From contig CBFDBC010000107.1 of the NCBI GenBank assembly GCA_965602945.1, forward strand, positions 1 to 12,036: a stretch of DNA of 12,036 nucleotides, written 5' to 3'. This stretch comes from JAUXEH01 sp965602945. GTDB lineage: Bacteria; Acidobacteriota; Aminicenantia; Aminicenantales; Aminicenantaceae. Under the pieces are notes generated by a model. That model had not been told where the DNA came from. It saw only the letters and a list, made by a program, of their open reading frames with translations, and did no database searches. The translations under genes and the position numbers were made by a program. How positions within the stretch are numbered: the first letter of the stretch is position 1; the number at the start of each line of letters is the position of its first letter. Below are positions 1 to 6,873 of the stretch, piece by piece.

Positions 1-1
1 C

Positions 2-460
2 GAGGTCGCCTCCAAGCCGCTGATTGCCGCCACCCACGGCACGGTGCTGGGCGGCCACGGCCCCACCATGGTGCCGCTGCCCCGTTTGACCACCGTGGGA
101 GGCGTCCCACTGACCGACATCGCGGATCAGGACCTGATCGACCGCGTGGTCGACCGCACGCGGAAGGCGGGAACAGAGATCGTCCAGCTCTTCGGCAAGG
201 GATCGGCCTTTTTCTCCCCCGCCTGGAGCGCCATCGTGATCGCGGAGTCTTATCTCAAGGACAAGAAGCGGGTTCTTCCCTGCGCGGCTCTTTGTGAAGG
301 CGAGTATGATGTCAACGGCCTCTTCATCGGCGTGCCCTGCATGATCGGCGCCAAGGGCATGGAGAAGATCCTCCAGATCACCCTCACTGATGATGAGAAA
401 TCTCAGCTCCAGGTCACCCAGGAAAAGGTCCGGGCTACCGTCAACGAGTGCAACGTCTGA
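2..460 (+). CDS. mdh: Malate dehydrogenase (LDH-like type), C-terminal part, cut by window edge
   Basis: NAD-dependent interconversion of malate and oxaloacetate in the TCA cycle, in the cytoplasm. Only the last 152 residues are present; the reading frame is open to the left edge, so the Rossmann NAD-binding half lies upstream. The visible part carries GGHGPTMVPLPR, the catalytic-histidine segment of the LDH/MDH family. The C-terminal domain follows, with EGEYDVNGLFIGVPCMIG and a final helix starting about KGMEKILQITLTDDEK, typical of the lactate-dehydrogenase-like bacterial MDHs. In most relatives the residue after HG is Asp (GGHGDTM), whereas here it is Pro. The substrate-specificity loop is outside the window, so lactate dehydrogenase cannot be fully excluded, but fumarase and succinyl-CoA ligase next door favour MDH. 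The gene ends 41 bp before the fumarase beta gene and probably shares its transcript. Confidence 0.9.
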   Translation, partial: EVASKPLIAATHGTVLGGHGPTMVPLPRLTTVGGVPLTDIADQDLIDRVVDRTRKAGTEIVQLFGKGSAFFSPAWSAIVIAESYLKDKKRVLPCAALCEGEYDVNGLFIGVPCMIGAKGMEKILQITLTDDEKSQLQVTQEKVRATVNECNV

Positions 461-501
461 CCGGCCAGGCCTTATCAAGGCTGACCGAGAGTTGATCAAA
501 A

Positions 502-1059
502 ATGGCTGAACATCATATTACAACACCGGTTTCGGATGAGGTCATCGCGGAGCTCAAGGCCGGTGACTCGGTTTACATCACAGGCTATCTTTATACAGGC
601 CGCGACTCCGCTCATAAAAAGCTGATCGATCTGGTGGATCAGGGGCAGGAGCTTCCCATGGACGTAAAGGGCCAGCTCATCTATTATGTCGGCCCCACGC
701 CTGCCCGGCCGGGGAAGGTCATCGGGTCGGCAGGTCCTACCACCAGCTACCGAATGGACTCCTACGCGCCCACTCTGCACGGGCTCGGCCTCAAAGGCAC
801 GATCGGCAAGGGAAAGCGCAGCGAAGAGGTCAAGGAATCCCTCAAGACCTACAAGGGTGTGTACCTGGCCGCCGTGGGCGGAGCCGGAGCCCTGATCTCC
901 CAGAGCATCGTGGAAGCGGAGGTGATCGCGTATCCCGAGCTGGGTCCGGAAGCCATCCGGCGCGTCAAGGTAGAGAACTTCCCCTGCATCGTCATCAACG
1001 ACATGTACGGCGGAGACCTTTACGAAGAGGGCAAAGCGAAGTACCAGATAAAAGAGTAG
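502..1059 (+). CDS. Class I fumarate hydratase, beta subunit (C-terminal domain type)
   Basis: Beta subunit of the two-subunit, oxygen-sensitive [4Fe-4S] fumarase, which hydrates fumarate to malate in the cytoplasm. The 185 residues match the usual length of the separate beta chain (Fumerase_C fold). Recognisable segments are TGRDSAHK (residues 32-39), YYVGPTPARPGKVIGSAGPTT (about 61-81, substrate-pocket loops), RMDSYAP (84-90), the LKGTIGKG loop (97-104) and AAVGGAGALISQSI in the middle of the second half. The iron-sulfur cysteines belong to the alpha subunit, which is absent here and is expected upstream of mdh. A related beta subunit of L(+)-tartrate dehydratase has the same fold; the position between mdh and sucCD favours fumarase. 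The upstream ribosome-binding site is poor, which would fit translation coupled to a shared mdh transcript. The gene is followed directly by a strong terminator. Confidence 0.9.
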   Translation: MAEHHITTPVSDEVIAELKAGDSVYITGYLYTGRDSAHKKLIDLVDQGQELPMDVKGQLIYYVGPTPARPGKVIGSAGPTTSYRMDSYAPTLHGLGLKGTIGKGKRSEEVKESLKTYKGVYLAAVGGAGALISQSIVEAEVIAYPELGPEAIRRVKVENFPCIVINDMYGGDLYEEGKAKYQIKE

Positions 1060-1066
1060 CCGGAAC

Positions 1067-1117
1067 TAGGGAGGGGCCGGAATCGCCCGATTTCTGCCCC
1101 TCCCTATGTTATATTTT
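1067..1117 (+). terminator. Strong intrinsic terminator after the mdh-fumarase genes
   Basis: An 11-bp perfect outer stem (TAGGGAGGGGC at 1067-1077 pairing with GCCCCTCCCTA at 1096-1106) is continued, after one mismatch, by a 6-bp inner stem (1079-1084 with 1089-1094, one G-T pair) and a GCCC tetraloop. It is followed by the T-rich stretch TGTTATATTTT. It starts 7 bp after the fumarase stop codon. It should end the mdh-fumarase transcript, so sucC probably has its own promoter or depends on read-through. Confidence 0.85.
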
Positions 1118-1159
1118 CGGCCGGCTCTCCCCTTATTCTAATTTAAAAGGATTGACGAC

Positions 1160-2320
1160 ATGAAGATACACGAGTTCCAAGCCAAACAAATCCTCAGTAA
1201 GTTCGGTGTGCGCATCCCGCGCGGAGAGGTCGCCGAGACACCCACACACGCCCGGGAGATCGCCGAAAGGATCGGGCCCCGTGTGGTGGTGAAAGCACAG
1301 ATCCACGCCGGCGGCCGCGGAAAGGGCGGAGGGGTCAAGCTGGCTGCCTCGCTGGAAGAGGCGGAGAAGCTCGCCGGAGAGATACTGGGCATGACCCTGG
1401 TCACTCACCAGACCGGGCCCGAGGGGAAACTTGTCAAGCGCGTACTGGTGGAAGAGGCCCTGGACATCGATCGGGAACTCTACATCGGGATCGTCATCGA
1501 CCGGGCCACGGAAGCTCCCGTGGTCATGGCCTCCTCCCAGGGAGGCATGGAGATCGAAAAAGTGGCAGCTGAAACCCCTGAGCTGATCTTCAAGGAGTTC
1601 ATTCATCCCGCTTCCGGATTCGGCGCCTTTCAGGCCCGGAAACTGGCCTTTAAACTCGAACTCGGGGGAGAGTCCTTCAAGCAGGCGGTCAAGTTCCTGC
1701 TGGCGCTGTACAAGGCCTTCGAAGGCTCGGATGCCTCGCTGGCGGAGATCAATCCCCTGCTCGTGACCAAACAGGGAGACGTCCTGGCGCTGGATGCCAA
1801 GATGAATTTCGACGACAACGCGCTGAAACGGCATCCCGACATCGCCGAGATGCGCGACCTGGACGAGGAAGAACCCCTTGAGGTCGAGGCATCGAAGTTC
1901 GACCTCAACTACATCAAACTGGACGGCAATGTGGGCTGCATGGTCAACGGGGCCGGTCTGGCCATGGCCACCATGGACATCATCATGCATTCCGGCGGCA
2001 TGCCCGCCAACTTCTTGGACGTGGGCGGCGGAGTATCCGAGGAAGCCGTCAAGAACGCCTTCAAGATCCTGGTTTCCGACCAGGACGTCAAGGCTGCCCT
2101 GATCAACATTTTCGGCGGCATCGTGCGGTGTGACTTGGTCGCCAACGGCATCGTCAAGGCCGCCAGGGAACTGGAGCTGGACATCCCCATCGTGGTCAGG
2201 CTGGAAGGCACCAATGTGGAACAGGGCAAACAGATCCTGGAAAGTTCCGGACTGGCCTTCCACCCCGCCTCGAGCATGAAGGAAGCCGCGGAAAAAGTCG
2301 TCCCGCTGGCCTCCCAATAA
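1160..2320 (+). CDS. sucC: Succinyl-CoA ligase (ADP/GDP-forming), beta subunit
   Basis: Beta subunit of succinyl-CoA synthetase, which couples succinyl-CoA to succinate plus CoA with substrate-level phosphorylation in the TCA cycle. Its 386 residues are almost the same length as E. coli SucC. The N-terminal ATP-grasp domain (about 1-235) has K46 and the GGRGKGGGVK nucleotide loop (51-60). EINPL (196-200) and D212 (LDAKMNFDDNA) supply the Mg ligands N198 and D212. The C-terminal CoA-ligase domain contains DGNVGCMVNGAGLAMATMD (255-273), LDVGGG (286-291) and NIFGGIVRCD (316-325), the part that meets the phosphohistidine of the alpha chain. The start is supported by AAAAGGA upstream at suitable spacing. 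The region 1118-1159 shows only weak promoter-like sequence, so the promoter is undefined. ATP versus GTP preference cannot be read by eye. Confidence 0.97.
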   Translation: MKIHEFQAKQILSKFGVRIPRGEVAETPTHAREIAERIGPRVVVKAQIHAGGRGKGGGVKLAASLEEAEKLAGEILGMTLVTHQTGPEGKLVKRVLVEEALDIDRELYIGIVIDRATEAPVVMASSQGGMEIEKVAAETPELIFKEFIHPASGFGAFQARKLAFKLELGGESFKQAVKFLLALYKAFEGSDASLAEINPLLVTKQGDVLALDAKMNFDDNALKRHPDIAEMRDLDEEEPLEVEASKFDLNYIKLDGNVGCMVNGAGLAMATMDIIMHSGGMPANFLDVGGGVSEEAVKNAFKILVSDQDVKAALINIFGGIVRCDLVANGIVKAARELELDIPIVVRLEGTNVEQGKQILESSGLAFHPASSMKEAAEKVVPLASQ

Positions 2321-2330
2321 GGAGTCACAG

Positions 2331-3203
2331 ATGAGCATACTGATAGATGAAAACACGCGCGTGGTCGTTCAGGGTATCACCGGCGGAGAGGGCACCTTCC
2401 ACACCGAGAGGATGCTGGAGTACGGCACCAGAGTCGTCGCCGGCGTGACACCCGGGAAAGGGGGGCAGGCGCACCTGAATGTTCCGGTCTACAACACCGT
2501 GGAAGAAGCGGTCCAAAAGGAAGGCGCCAATGCCTCCGCCATATTCGTGCCGCCCTACTTCGCGGGAGACGCCATCATGGAGGCAACGGATGCCGGGGTT
2601 GACCTGGTCGTCTGCATCACGGAAGGGATCCCCACCTTCGACATGATCAAGGTCAAGCAGCTCTTGAAGTCCATGGGGACCAACATGATCGGCCCCAACA
2701 CCCCGGGCATCATATCGCCCGGGAAGTGCAAGATCGGGATCATGCCGGGGCATATCCACACACAGGGCTCCATCGGGATCATCTCCCGTTCCGGCACCCT
2801 GACCTACGAAGCGGTGCAGCAGGTCTCGCTGCAGGGATACGGCCAGTCCACGGCCATTGGGATCGGCGGCGACCCCATCGTGGGGCTCAAGTACATCGAG
2901 CTGCTGGAGCTGTTCAAGAACGACCCGGACACGGAAGCCGTGGTCCTGATCGGAGAGATCGGCGGATCCGCGGAGGAGGAGGCGGCCGCCTACATCAAAG
3001 ACAGCTTCCCCAAACCCGTGGTCAGCTTCATCGCCGGGCAAACAGCCCCTCCGGGCCGCCGCATGGGACATGCCGGCGCTATAATCGCGGGGGGGAAAGG
3101 CACGGCCAAGGAAAAGATGGCCGCCCTGGAAGCGGCAGGAGTCCTGGTCTGTCAGTCCCCTGCCGAGATGGGGATCAAGATCAAAGAAGCCCTGGCATCA
3201 TAA
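2331..3203 (+). CDS. sucD: Succinyl-CoA ligase (ADP/GDP-forming), alpha subunit
   Basis: Alpha subunit of succinyl-CoA synthetase; it binds CoA and carries the phosphohistidine intermediate. The 290 residues match the family length. A CoA-binding Rossmann domain opens with VVVQGITGGEGTFH (11-24), followed by the PGKGGQ loop (41-46) and GPNTPGIISPGKCKIGIMP (121-139). ISRSGTLTYE (151-160) and IGIGGDPIVG (176-185) follow in the ligase domain. The catalytic histidine is H247 in GRRMGHAGAI, at the position of E. coli H246. The gene begins 10 bp after the sucC stop, and its GGAG ribosome-binding site overlaps the end of sucC, so the two subunits should be co-translated in equal amounts. Confidence 0.97.
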   Translation: MSILIDENTRVVVQGITGGEGTFHTERMLEYGTRVVAGVTPGKGGQAHLNVPVYNTVEEAVQKEGANASAIFVPPYFAGDAIMEATDAGVDLVVCITEGIPTFDMIKVKQLLKSMGTNMIGPNTPGIISPGKCKIGIMPGHIHTQGSIGIISRSGTLTYEAVQQVSLQGYGQSTAIGIGGDPIVGLKYIELLELFKNDPDTEAVVLIGEIGGSAEEEAAAYIKDSFPKPVVSFIAGQTAPPGRRMGHAGAIIAGGKGTAKEKMAALEAAGVLVCQSPAEMGIKIKEALAS

Positions 3204-3234
3204 TTATTGTTAGAAGCGGCAGGGGTCTCACTGT

Positions 3235-3954
3235 ATGCCGAAACTCAAAGTCGATCTCCACACACACACGGGTGACGATCCCCGGGATGTCGTACACTAC
3301 AACGCGCTCAGGTTGATCGACAAGGCCGCCCGTCTCGGCTACGACGCCATCGCCATCACCAACCACGACAGGGTGACCGATGATGAGCACATCCTGGCCT
3401 ATGCAAAGGACCGGGATGTCCTTATCATACCGGGTATGGAGGCCACCCTTTCGGGCAAACACGTGGTCATCCTCAAACCCGCGTTCAAGGACAACTTCCC
3501 GGAGCGCACCCTGGATCAGCTGCCGAAACTCGTGGCGGAGGACAGCCTCGTCTTCGCCCCTCACCCCTATTTCCCACACCTTAAATCTCTGGGGGAGCGG
3601 TGTGTGGAATATGTGTCCTTCCTTCATGCCATGGAATTTTCCCACTTCTACACCAGGTGCATAAACTTCAACAAAAAAGCCGTGAAAACGGCAAAGGCCC
3701 ACTCACTGCCCCTGGTAGGGACTTCAGACAGTCACCAACTCTGGGAATTCGGCACCACATACTCGATCGTGGAGGCGGACAGGGATGTGGACTCCATAAT
3801 CAATGCCGTGAAGCAGGGCAAGGTCGAACTGGTCACAACGCCCCTCAAAGCCTGGCAGATGGTCTTCATCCTGACCAAGCTGTCGGAGGTCAAGTTCTTT
3901 CAGATCCTTCCCGGTTTGAAGCCCCGGCCTCCGCATCAAGGACCCCATACCTGA
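3235..3954 (+). CDS. PHP-domain metal-dependent phosphoesterase
   Basis: A 239-residue single-domain protein of the PHP family (polymerase and histidinol phosphatase-type TIM barrel), expected to hydrolyse a phosphoester with two or three bound metals in the cytoplasm. All metal-ligand motifs are visible: H9 and H11 in DLHTHTGDD, H44 and D45 in TNHD, E69 in GMEA, H76 in GKHVV, H110 in APHPYFP, and D165 and H167 in GTSDSH. It lacks polymerase or histidinol-specific domains and resembles stand-alone YciV/TrpH-like PHP proteins, but the substrate (nucleotide 3',5'-bisphosphate, short RNA or other) cannot be assigned. The last 35 residues include a hydrophobic stretch, LKAWQMVFILTKL. It follows sucD by 31 bp with a weak ribosome-binding site and is probably the last gene of the sucCD transcript; no functional link is evident. 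Confidence 0.88.
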   Translation: MPKLKVDLHTHTGDDPRDVVHYNALRLIDKAARLGYDAIAITNHDRVTDDEHILAYAKDRDVLIIPGMEATLSGKHVVILKPAFKDNFPERTLDQLPKLVAEDSLVFAPHPYFPHLKSLGERCVEYVSFLHAMEFSHFYTRCINFNKKAVKTAKAHSLPLVGTSDSHQLWEFGTTYSIVEADRDVDSIINAVKQGKVELVTTPLKAWQMVFILTKLSEVKFFQILPGLKPRPPHQGPHT

Positions 3955-3971
3955 CGATCCCCTTTTTCGTG

Positions 3972-4001
3972 TTTACTTACCCCTCCCCTTCCCTTTATGA
4001 T
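3972..4001 (+). promoter_or_regulatory. Candidate sigma-70-type promoter for the MBL-fold gene
   Basis: A -35-like TTTACT (3972-3977) is followed by an 18-bp pyrimidine-rich spacer and TATGAT (3996-4001), five of six matches to the -10 consensus. It lies in the 85-bp gap between the PHP gene and the MBL-fold gene and would give a leader of about 30 nt carrying the ribosome-binding site. Assigned by eye only. Confidence 0.5.
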
Positions 4002-4027
4002 GTACGTATATTGAATACAATGTCATG

Positions 4028-4032
4028 AGGGA
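4028..4032 (+). promoter_or_regulatory. Ribosome-binding site that selects ATG 4040 of the MBL-fold gene
   Basis: AGGGA at 4028-4032 ends 7 nt before ATG 4040. The in-frame ATG at 4025 has no purine-rich site before it and overlaps this motif, so 4040 is the better start. It also leaves a cleaner signal peptide (Met-Gln-Arg-Ala-Lys-Lys). Confidence 0.6.
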
Positions 4033-4039
4033 GTGGAGT

Positions 4040-4954
4040 ATGCAAAGAGCAAAGAAACACGGATTGCAGTCAGGGATCGGAATTTTGCTTCTCGTGGTCC
4101 TGCTTTTCGCGGGGCAGCCGCAGGACCGGCCGAATCAGTACCGGCAGGAACCGGCGCAGCTCGCCGCACACAAGATCACCGAAAGTGTGTACGAGGTCCG
4201 GGGCGGGAGCGGGGCCAATGCCGGCTTCATCATCACGGATACGGAGGTCCTGGCGGTGGACGCCAAGATGAGCGCTGAATCGGCCCGGGACATGCTGGCC
4301 GCCATCCGTGAGATCACGGACAAACCCGTTTCCAGTCTCCTGATAACCCACAGTGACGGCGACCATGTCAACGGGATCCCCGGTTTTCCTCGGGAAATCG
4401 GCATCATCGCCCACGGCAACAGCCTCAAATACATGGGAGAGGTGCTCGAGCCCGAGGCCGGCACACCCATGCGTAAGGTTCAGACCTTCGCCAAAGCGTT
4501 GGCCATCCACAGCGGGACGCCGCTGGTTCGCCTCCTGCACTTCGGCCCGGCCCACACCGAAGGCGATGCCGTGGTTTTCATTCCCGAGGAAAAGATCGCT
4601 TTCCTGGGCGATCTCATTTTTATAGGGCGGGATCCCCTCATACACAAGCACAAGAACGGAAGCTCGCTCGGCCTGGTCAAGGTGCTGAAATCGGTGCTGG
4701 AGCTGGATGCTGAGATATTCCTGCATGGACACGGTGCCCCAGCCGGCCGGGAGGACATCCAGGAGTTCATCACAACACTGGAAGACAAACAGAACACGAT
4801 CAGATCCCTGATCGAGGAAGATAAAAGCCTGGAGGAGGTCAAGGCGATCTTCAAGGTGGAAGACAGCCCGGTGTCGCCCGGAAGAACTCCGAGGCCCAGC
4901 TTAGTCGAGATCATCTACACCGAGATCCAGGCTGAGGCAGCGCGCAAAGAATAA
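4040..4954 (+). CDS. Exported metallo-beta-lactamase-fold hydrolase
   Basis: A 304-residue protein with a basic N-terminus (MQRAKKHG) and a hydrophobic segment IGILLLVVLLFAG (about 13-25) that should act as a signal peptide or membrane anchor, placing the enzyme outside the cytoplasm. The MBL fold runs from about 45 to 240. The first metal motif is THSDGDHVNG, with H104, D106, D108 and H109, so Asp stands where the usual HxHxDH motif has its second His. Later ligands are visible as H172 (PAHTEGD), D191 (FLGDLIF) and H231 (LHGHGAP). The arrangement resembles the large group of periplasmic MBL-fold proteins (SoxH or quinoprotein-relay-like) more than true beta-lactamases, so the substrate is unknown. 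The last 60 residues are charged and helical (EDKQNTIRSLIEEDKSLEEV). It has its own candidate promoter and is convergent with the esterase lipoprotein 5 bp downstream. Confidence 0.85.
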   Translation: MQRAKKHGLQSGIGILLLVVLLFAGQPQDRPNQYRQEPAQLAAHKITESVYEVRGGSGANAGFIITDTEVLAVDAKMSAESARDMLAAIREITDKPVSSLLITHSDGDHVNGIPGFPREIGIIAHGNSLKYMGEVLEPEAGTPMRKVQTFAKALAIHSGTPLVRLLHFGPAHTEGDAVVFIPEEKIAFLGDLIFIGRDPLIHKHKNGSSLGLVKVLKSVLELDAEIFLHGHGAPAGREDIQEFITTLEDKQNTIRSLIEEDKSLEEVKAIFKVEDSPVSPGRTPRPSLVEIIYTEIQAEAARKE

Positions 4955-4973
4955 CCGGATCAGCGTCCGGTTA
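4952..4973. terminator. Hairpin built over the convergent stop codons (candidate bidirectional terminator)
   Basis: An 8-bp perfect stem, TAACCGGA (4952-4959) with TCCGGTTA (4966-4973), closes a 6-nt loop. The stem starts with the TAA stop of the MBL gene, and the stop codon of the opposing esterase lies in the loop (4960-4962). On the minus strand the stem is followed by TTCTTTG, moderately T-rich; on the plus strand there is no T-run. It is therefore more convincing as a terminator for the esterase than for the MBL gene. Confidence 0.5.
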
Positions 4974-6759
4974 AACCGAAACAGTTTGAAGGTGTAGTCT
5001 TATCGAAATAGACCAGGATATCGAAGTCTTCCCTGACTTTTCTCGCAGCGAAGGCGTATTCAATCGCCATGGCGCCGATTGAGCGGAAGTCCATCTCCTT
5101 AAGCAGCCAGCCAGAACCTTTTTCATGAGATGAGGCCTTTCTAAGGTCCAAAAAAAAATTCGACATTCCACTCTCTTTGAGAAACCACTCTACCGAACCC
5201 GGCTCTGATGCCGTGGTGCTGTACACATTCAGTCCCTTGTCCCCTATGGCCGTGTACTCGCCTTCATGAAAGGCGAAGCCGAAAACCAAATGCTCATCCC
5301 CATATCTTTTATCAAGGAAGTGTCCCATCGAAGCATAGAATCGCGAACCCTTACCCACATGGCCGTTGTGTGCCCAGGTGACGATCCGGGTTCCAGCTGG
5401 ATGATGGTCCAGGATCCAGGCAAGATTCTCCGCCATGCTCTCATCGCGGCCTCGTTTGCCGCGCATGCCGGCCTCGGCTGCCTGCACCACGACATTGGCA
5501 TCCTGGACAACCCAGGCCGCCTCCATCGTCCCCTCATCTTCGGCATATGCCGGTTCGTTTTCCTTCAGATGTTCATACACGGCCAAAGCGGCAGCATGCC
5601 AGGTGTTGAAGTCGATCTGGCTGCGGTCGCGCTGGATGCGCGAAGCTTTCCAGATATCCCGCACCTGCGCATACAGTTCCTCCAGCTCGGGCAGATATTT
5701 GGGATCTGCTTTCCTCGCGAACTCCGTCACGTTCTCCATGGCGACTTCGGGGAACTGCATGTCGAAACCCAGGAACTCCACACGGCCTGCTCCGGAGCTG
5801 TTGTACGTGCGCATCCACTCGATCATATCAAGGACTTCCTGTGTGTTCCACGTCCAGAAATATAGCCCGGCCAGGGCCTCACGCGCATCCCCTTCCCCGT
5901 TCAGAACATAGCGATTCACCGCGCGTGCTTCGGGCATGTTGGCTTCAATGGCGAACACCGTAAAGCCCATCTCCTCGACCAGGAAGCGTACGATCCGGTG
6001 TTTCATCCTGAAGAATTCGCTCGTACCGTGTGTCCCCTCTCCCAGCGCCACAATGCGGCGGTCTCCTATCATGTCCTTGAGCGGCGACAGATCATCGTGC
6101 GCCTGAGCCGGATCCACAGTGGCGATAGGCACAGCCTGGTTCCGGATCCAGGACAGATCCGCACGCTTGGGAACGGCTGGCTCCGGCCGGGTCTGGAGAT
6201 AGGGCTCTCCGTCCAGCTCAATCCTGAGCTCATCAAACCAGGCCTTTCCTGAACCAGGAAGGATCGCCCCGAAATTGATGTTTATCACTTCAACAGCGAC
6301 ATCGAGCTCAATGACATATTCCTGCCAATCCGTCGTGCCGGTCACACCACGACCCGCCATGTTATCGAACGCGAGCATCTTTCTTCCGGGGCCGTCGACT
6401 CGCCACCACAGGCCGGCGTAACCGTCTGCCACTTCTTCAGTTTTAATATATCCAGAAAAGCGCACTCGTTTCCCCCGGGCCTCATCCAAAGGAAACATCG
6501 AGGTGGCCACACCGAATCCCTGGACTGTACCGGTCTTTTCCAGCCGCAGACTGGCCTCACCCTCGAAGACGACCTCCTTGTCCACAACACCTTTATACCC
6601 CTGTCCACCAGCCATCCAAAACTTGGGAGTTCCATTGGGCGTAAAATCTTCGAAACCGAGATTTAAATACTTGTTATTAAGAGCAGTTTCATTCTTCTGG
6701 CTGCATGAATTCACCATCAAACAGGCCAGAATCAGAAAAAGCACAAAAAAATTTCTCAT
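4960..6759 (-). CDS. Erythromycin esterase family lipoprotein with N-terminal carbohydrate-binding-like domain
   Basis: A 599-residue exported protein. The N-terminus is a lipoprotein signal (MRNFFVLFLILACLMVNSC, lipobox VNSC, lipidated Cys19), so it should sit in the outer membrane or periplasm. Residues about 30-185 form a beta-rich domain like galactose-binding or carbohydrate-binding modules (NLGFEDF start, VFEGEASLRLEK, RFSGYIKTEE, final GKAWFDELRIEL). Residues about 230-590 are the erythromycin-esterase/EreA-like domain, with ALGEGTHGTSEF (E241, H244), E272 in AIEANMPEA, YFWTWNTQEV, and WAHNGHVGKG (H464, H467). These match the Glu and His catalytic set of EreA/EreC. Members of this large family act on macrolides only in a few cases, so a resistance role is not shown; other ester or polyketide substrates are equally possible. 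AAGGAG precedes the start at good spacing (6766-6771). Composition is somewhat more AT-rich than the sucCD block. Confidence 0.88.
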   Translation of the reverse strand: MRNFFVLFLILACLMVNSCSQKNETALNNKYLNLGFEDFTPNGTPKFWMAGGQGYKGVVDKEVVFEGEASLRLEKTGTVQGFGVATSMFPLDEARGKRVRFSGYIKTEEVADGYAGLWWRVDGPGRKMLAFDNMAGRGVTGTTDWQEYVIELDVAVEVININFGAILPGSGKAWFDELRIELDGEPYLQTRPEPAVPKRADLSWIRNQAVPIATVDPAQAHDDLSPLKDMIGDRRIVALGEGTHGTSEFFRMKHRIVRFLVEEMGFTVFAIEANMPEARAVNRYVLNGEGDAREALAGLYFWTWNTQEVLDMIEWMRTYNSSGAGRVEFLGFDMQFPEVAMENVTEFARKADPKYLPELEELYAQVRDIWKASRIQRDRSQIDFNTWHAAALAVYEHLKENEPAYAEDEGTMEAAWVVQDANVVVQAAEAGMRGKRGRDESMAENLAWILDHHPAGTRIVTWAHNGHVGKGSRFYASMGHFLDKRYGDEHLVFGFAFHEGEYTAIGDKGLNVYSTTASEPGSVEWFLKESGMSNFFLDLRKASSHEKGSGWLLKEMDFRSIGAMAIEYAFAARKVREDFDILVYFDKTTPSNCFGLTGR

Positions 6760-6789
6760 TAGGTGCTCCTTCTCAGTGTAATCATGTTT

Positions 6790-6818
6790 ACTTTATCCCA
6801 GTTTTTTAGCGAATTCAA
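6790..6818 (-). promoter_or_regulatory. Candidate promoter of the esterase lipoprotein gene
   Basis: On the minus strand TTGAAT (6818-6813) and TAAAGT (6795-6790) are separated by 17 bp. This places the transcription start roughly 25 nt upstream of the AAGGAG/ATG of the esterase gene. The -35 element stands 1 bp from the -35 element of the opposing promoter. Confidence 0.45.
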
Positions 6819-6819
6819 A

Positions 6820-6848
6820 TTGACACTTCCTCAGGGAATACTTATCTT
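6820..6848 (+). promoter_or_regulatory. Candidate promoter reading into the broken zinc-ribbon gene
   Basis: A perfect -35 TTGACA (6820-6825) is followed after 17 bp by TATCTT (6843-6848); an alternative -10, TATACT (6848-6853), would need a 22-bp spacer. An AAGGGA ribosome-binding site (6859-6864) and GTG 6874 follow, so expression signals for the downstream decayed gene look intact. The junction TCAAATTGA between the two -35 boxes is a small palindrome. Confidence 0.5.
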
Positions 6849-6873
6849 ATACTCAGCGAAGGGAACCCGGGAC

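Noticed and set aside
1133..2356. Long minus-strand ORF of 407 codons opposite sucC
   Set aside because: It mirrors the strongly supported sucC in a shadow frame, is rich in residues typical of antisense translation of GC-rich genes, and shows no family motif.
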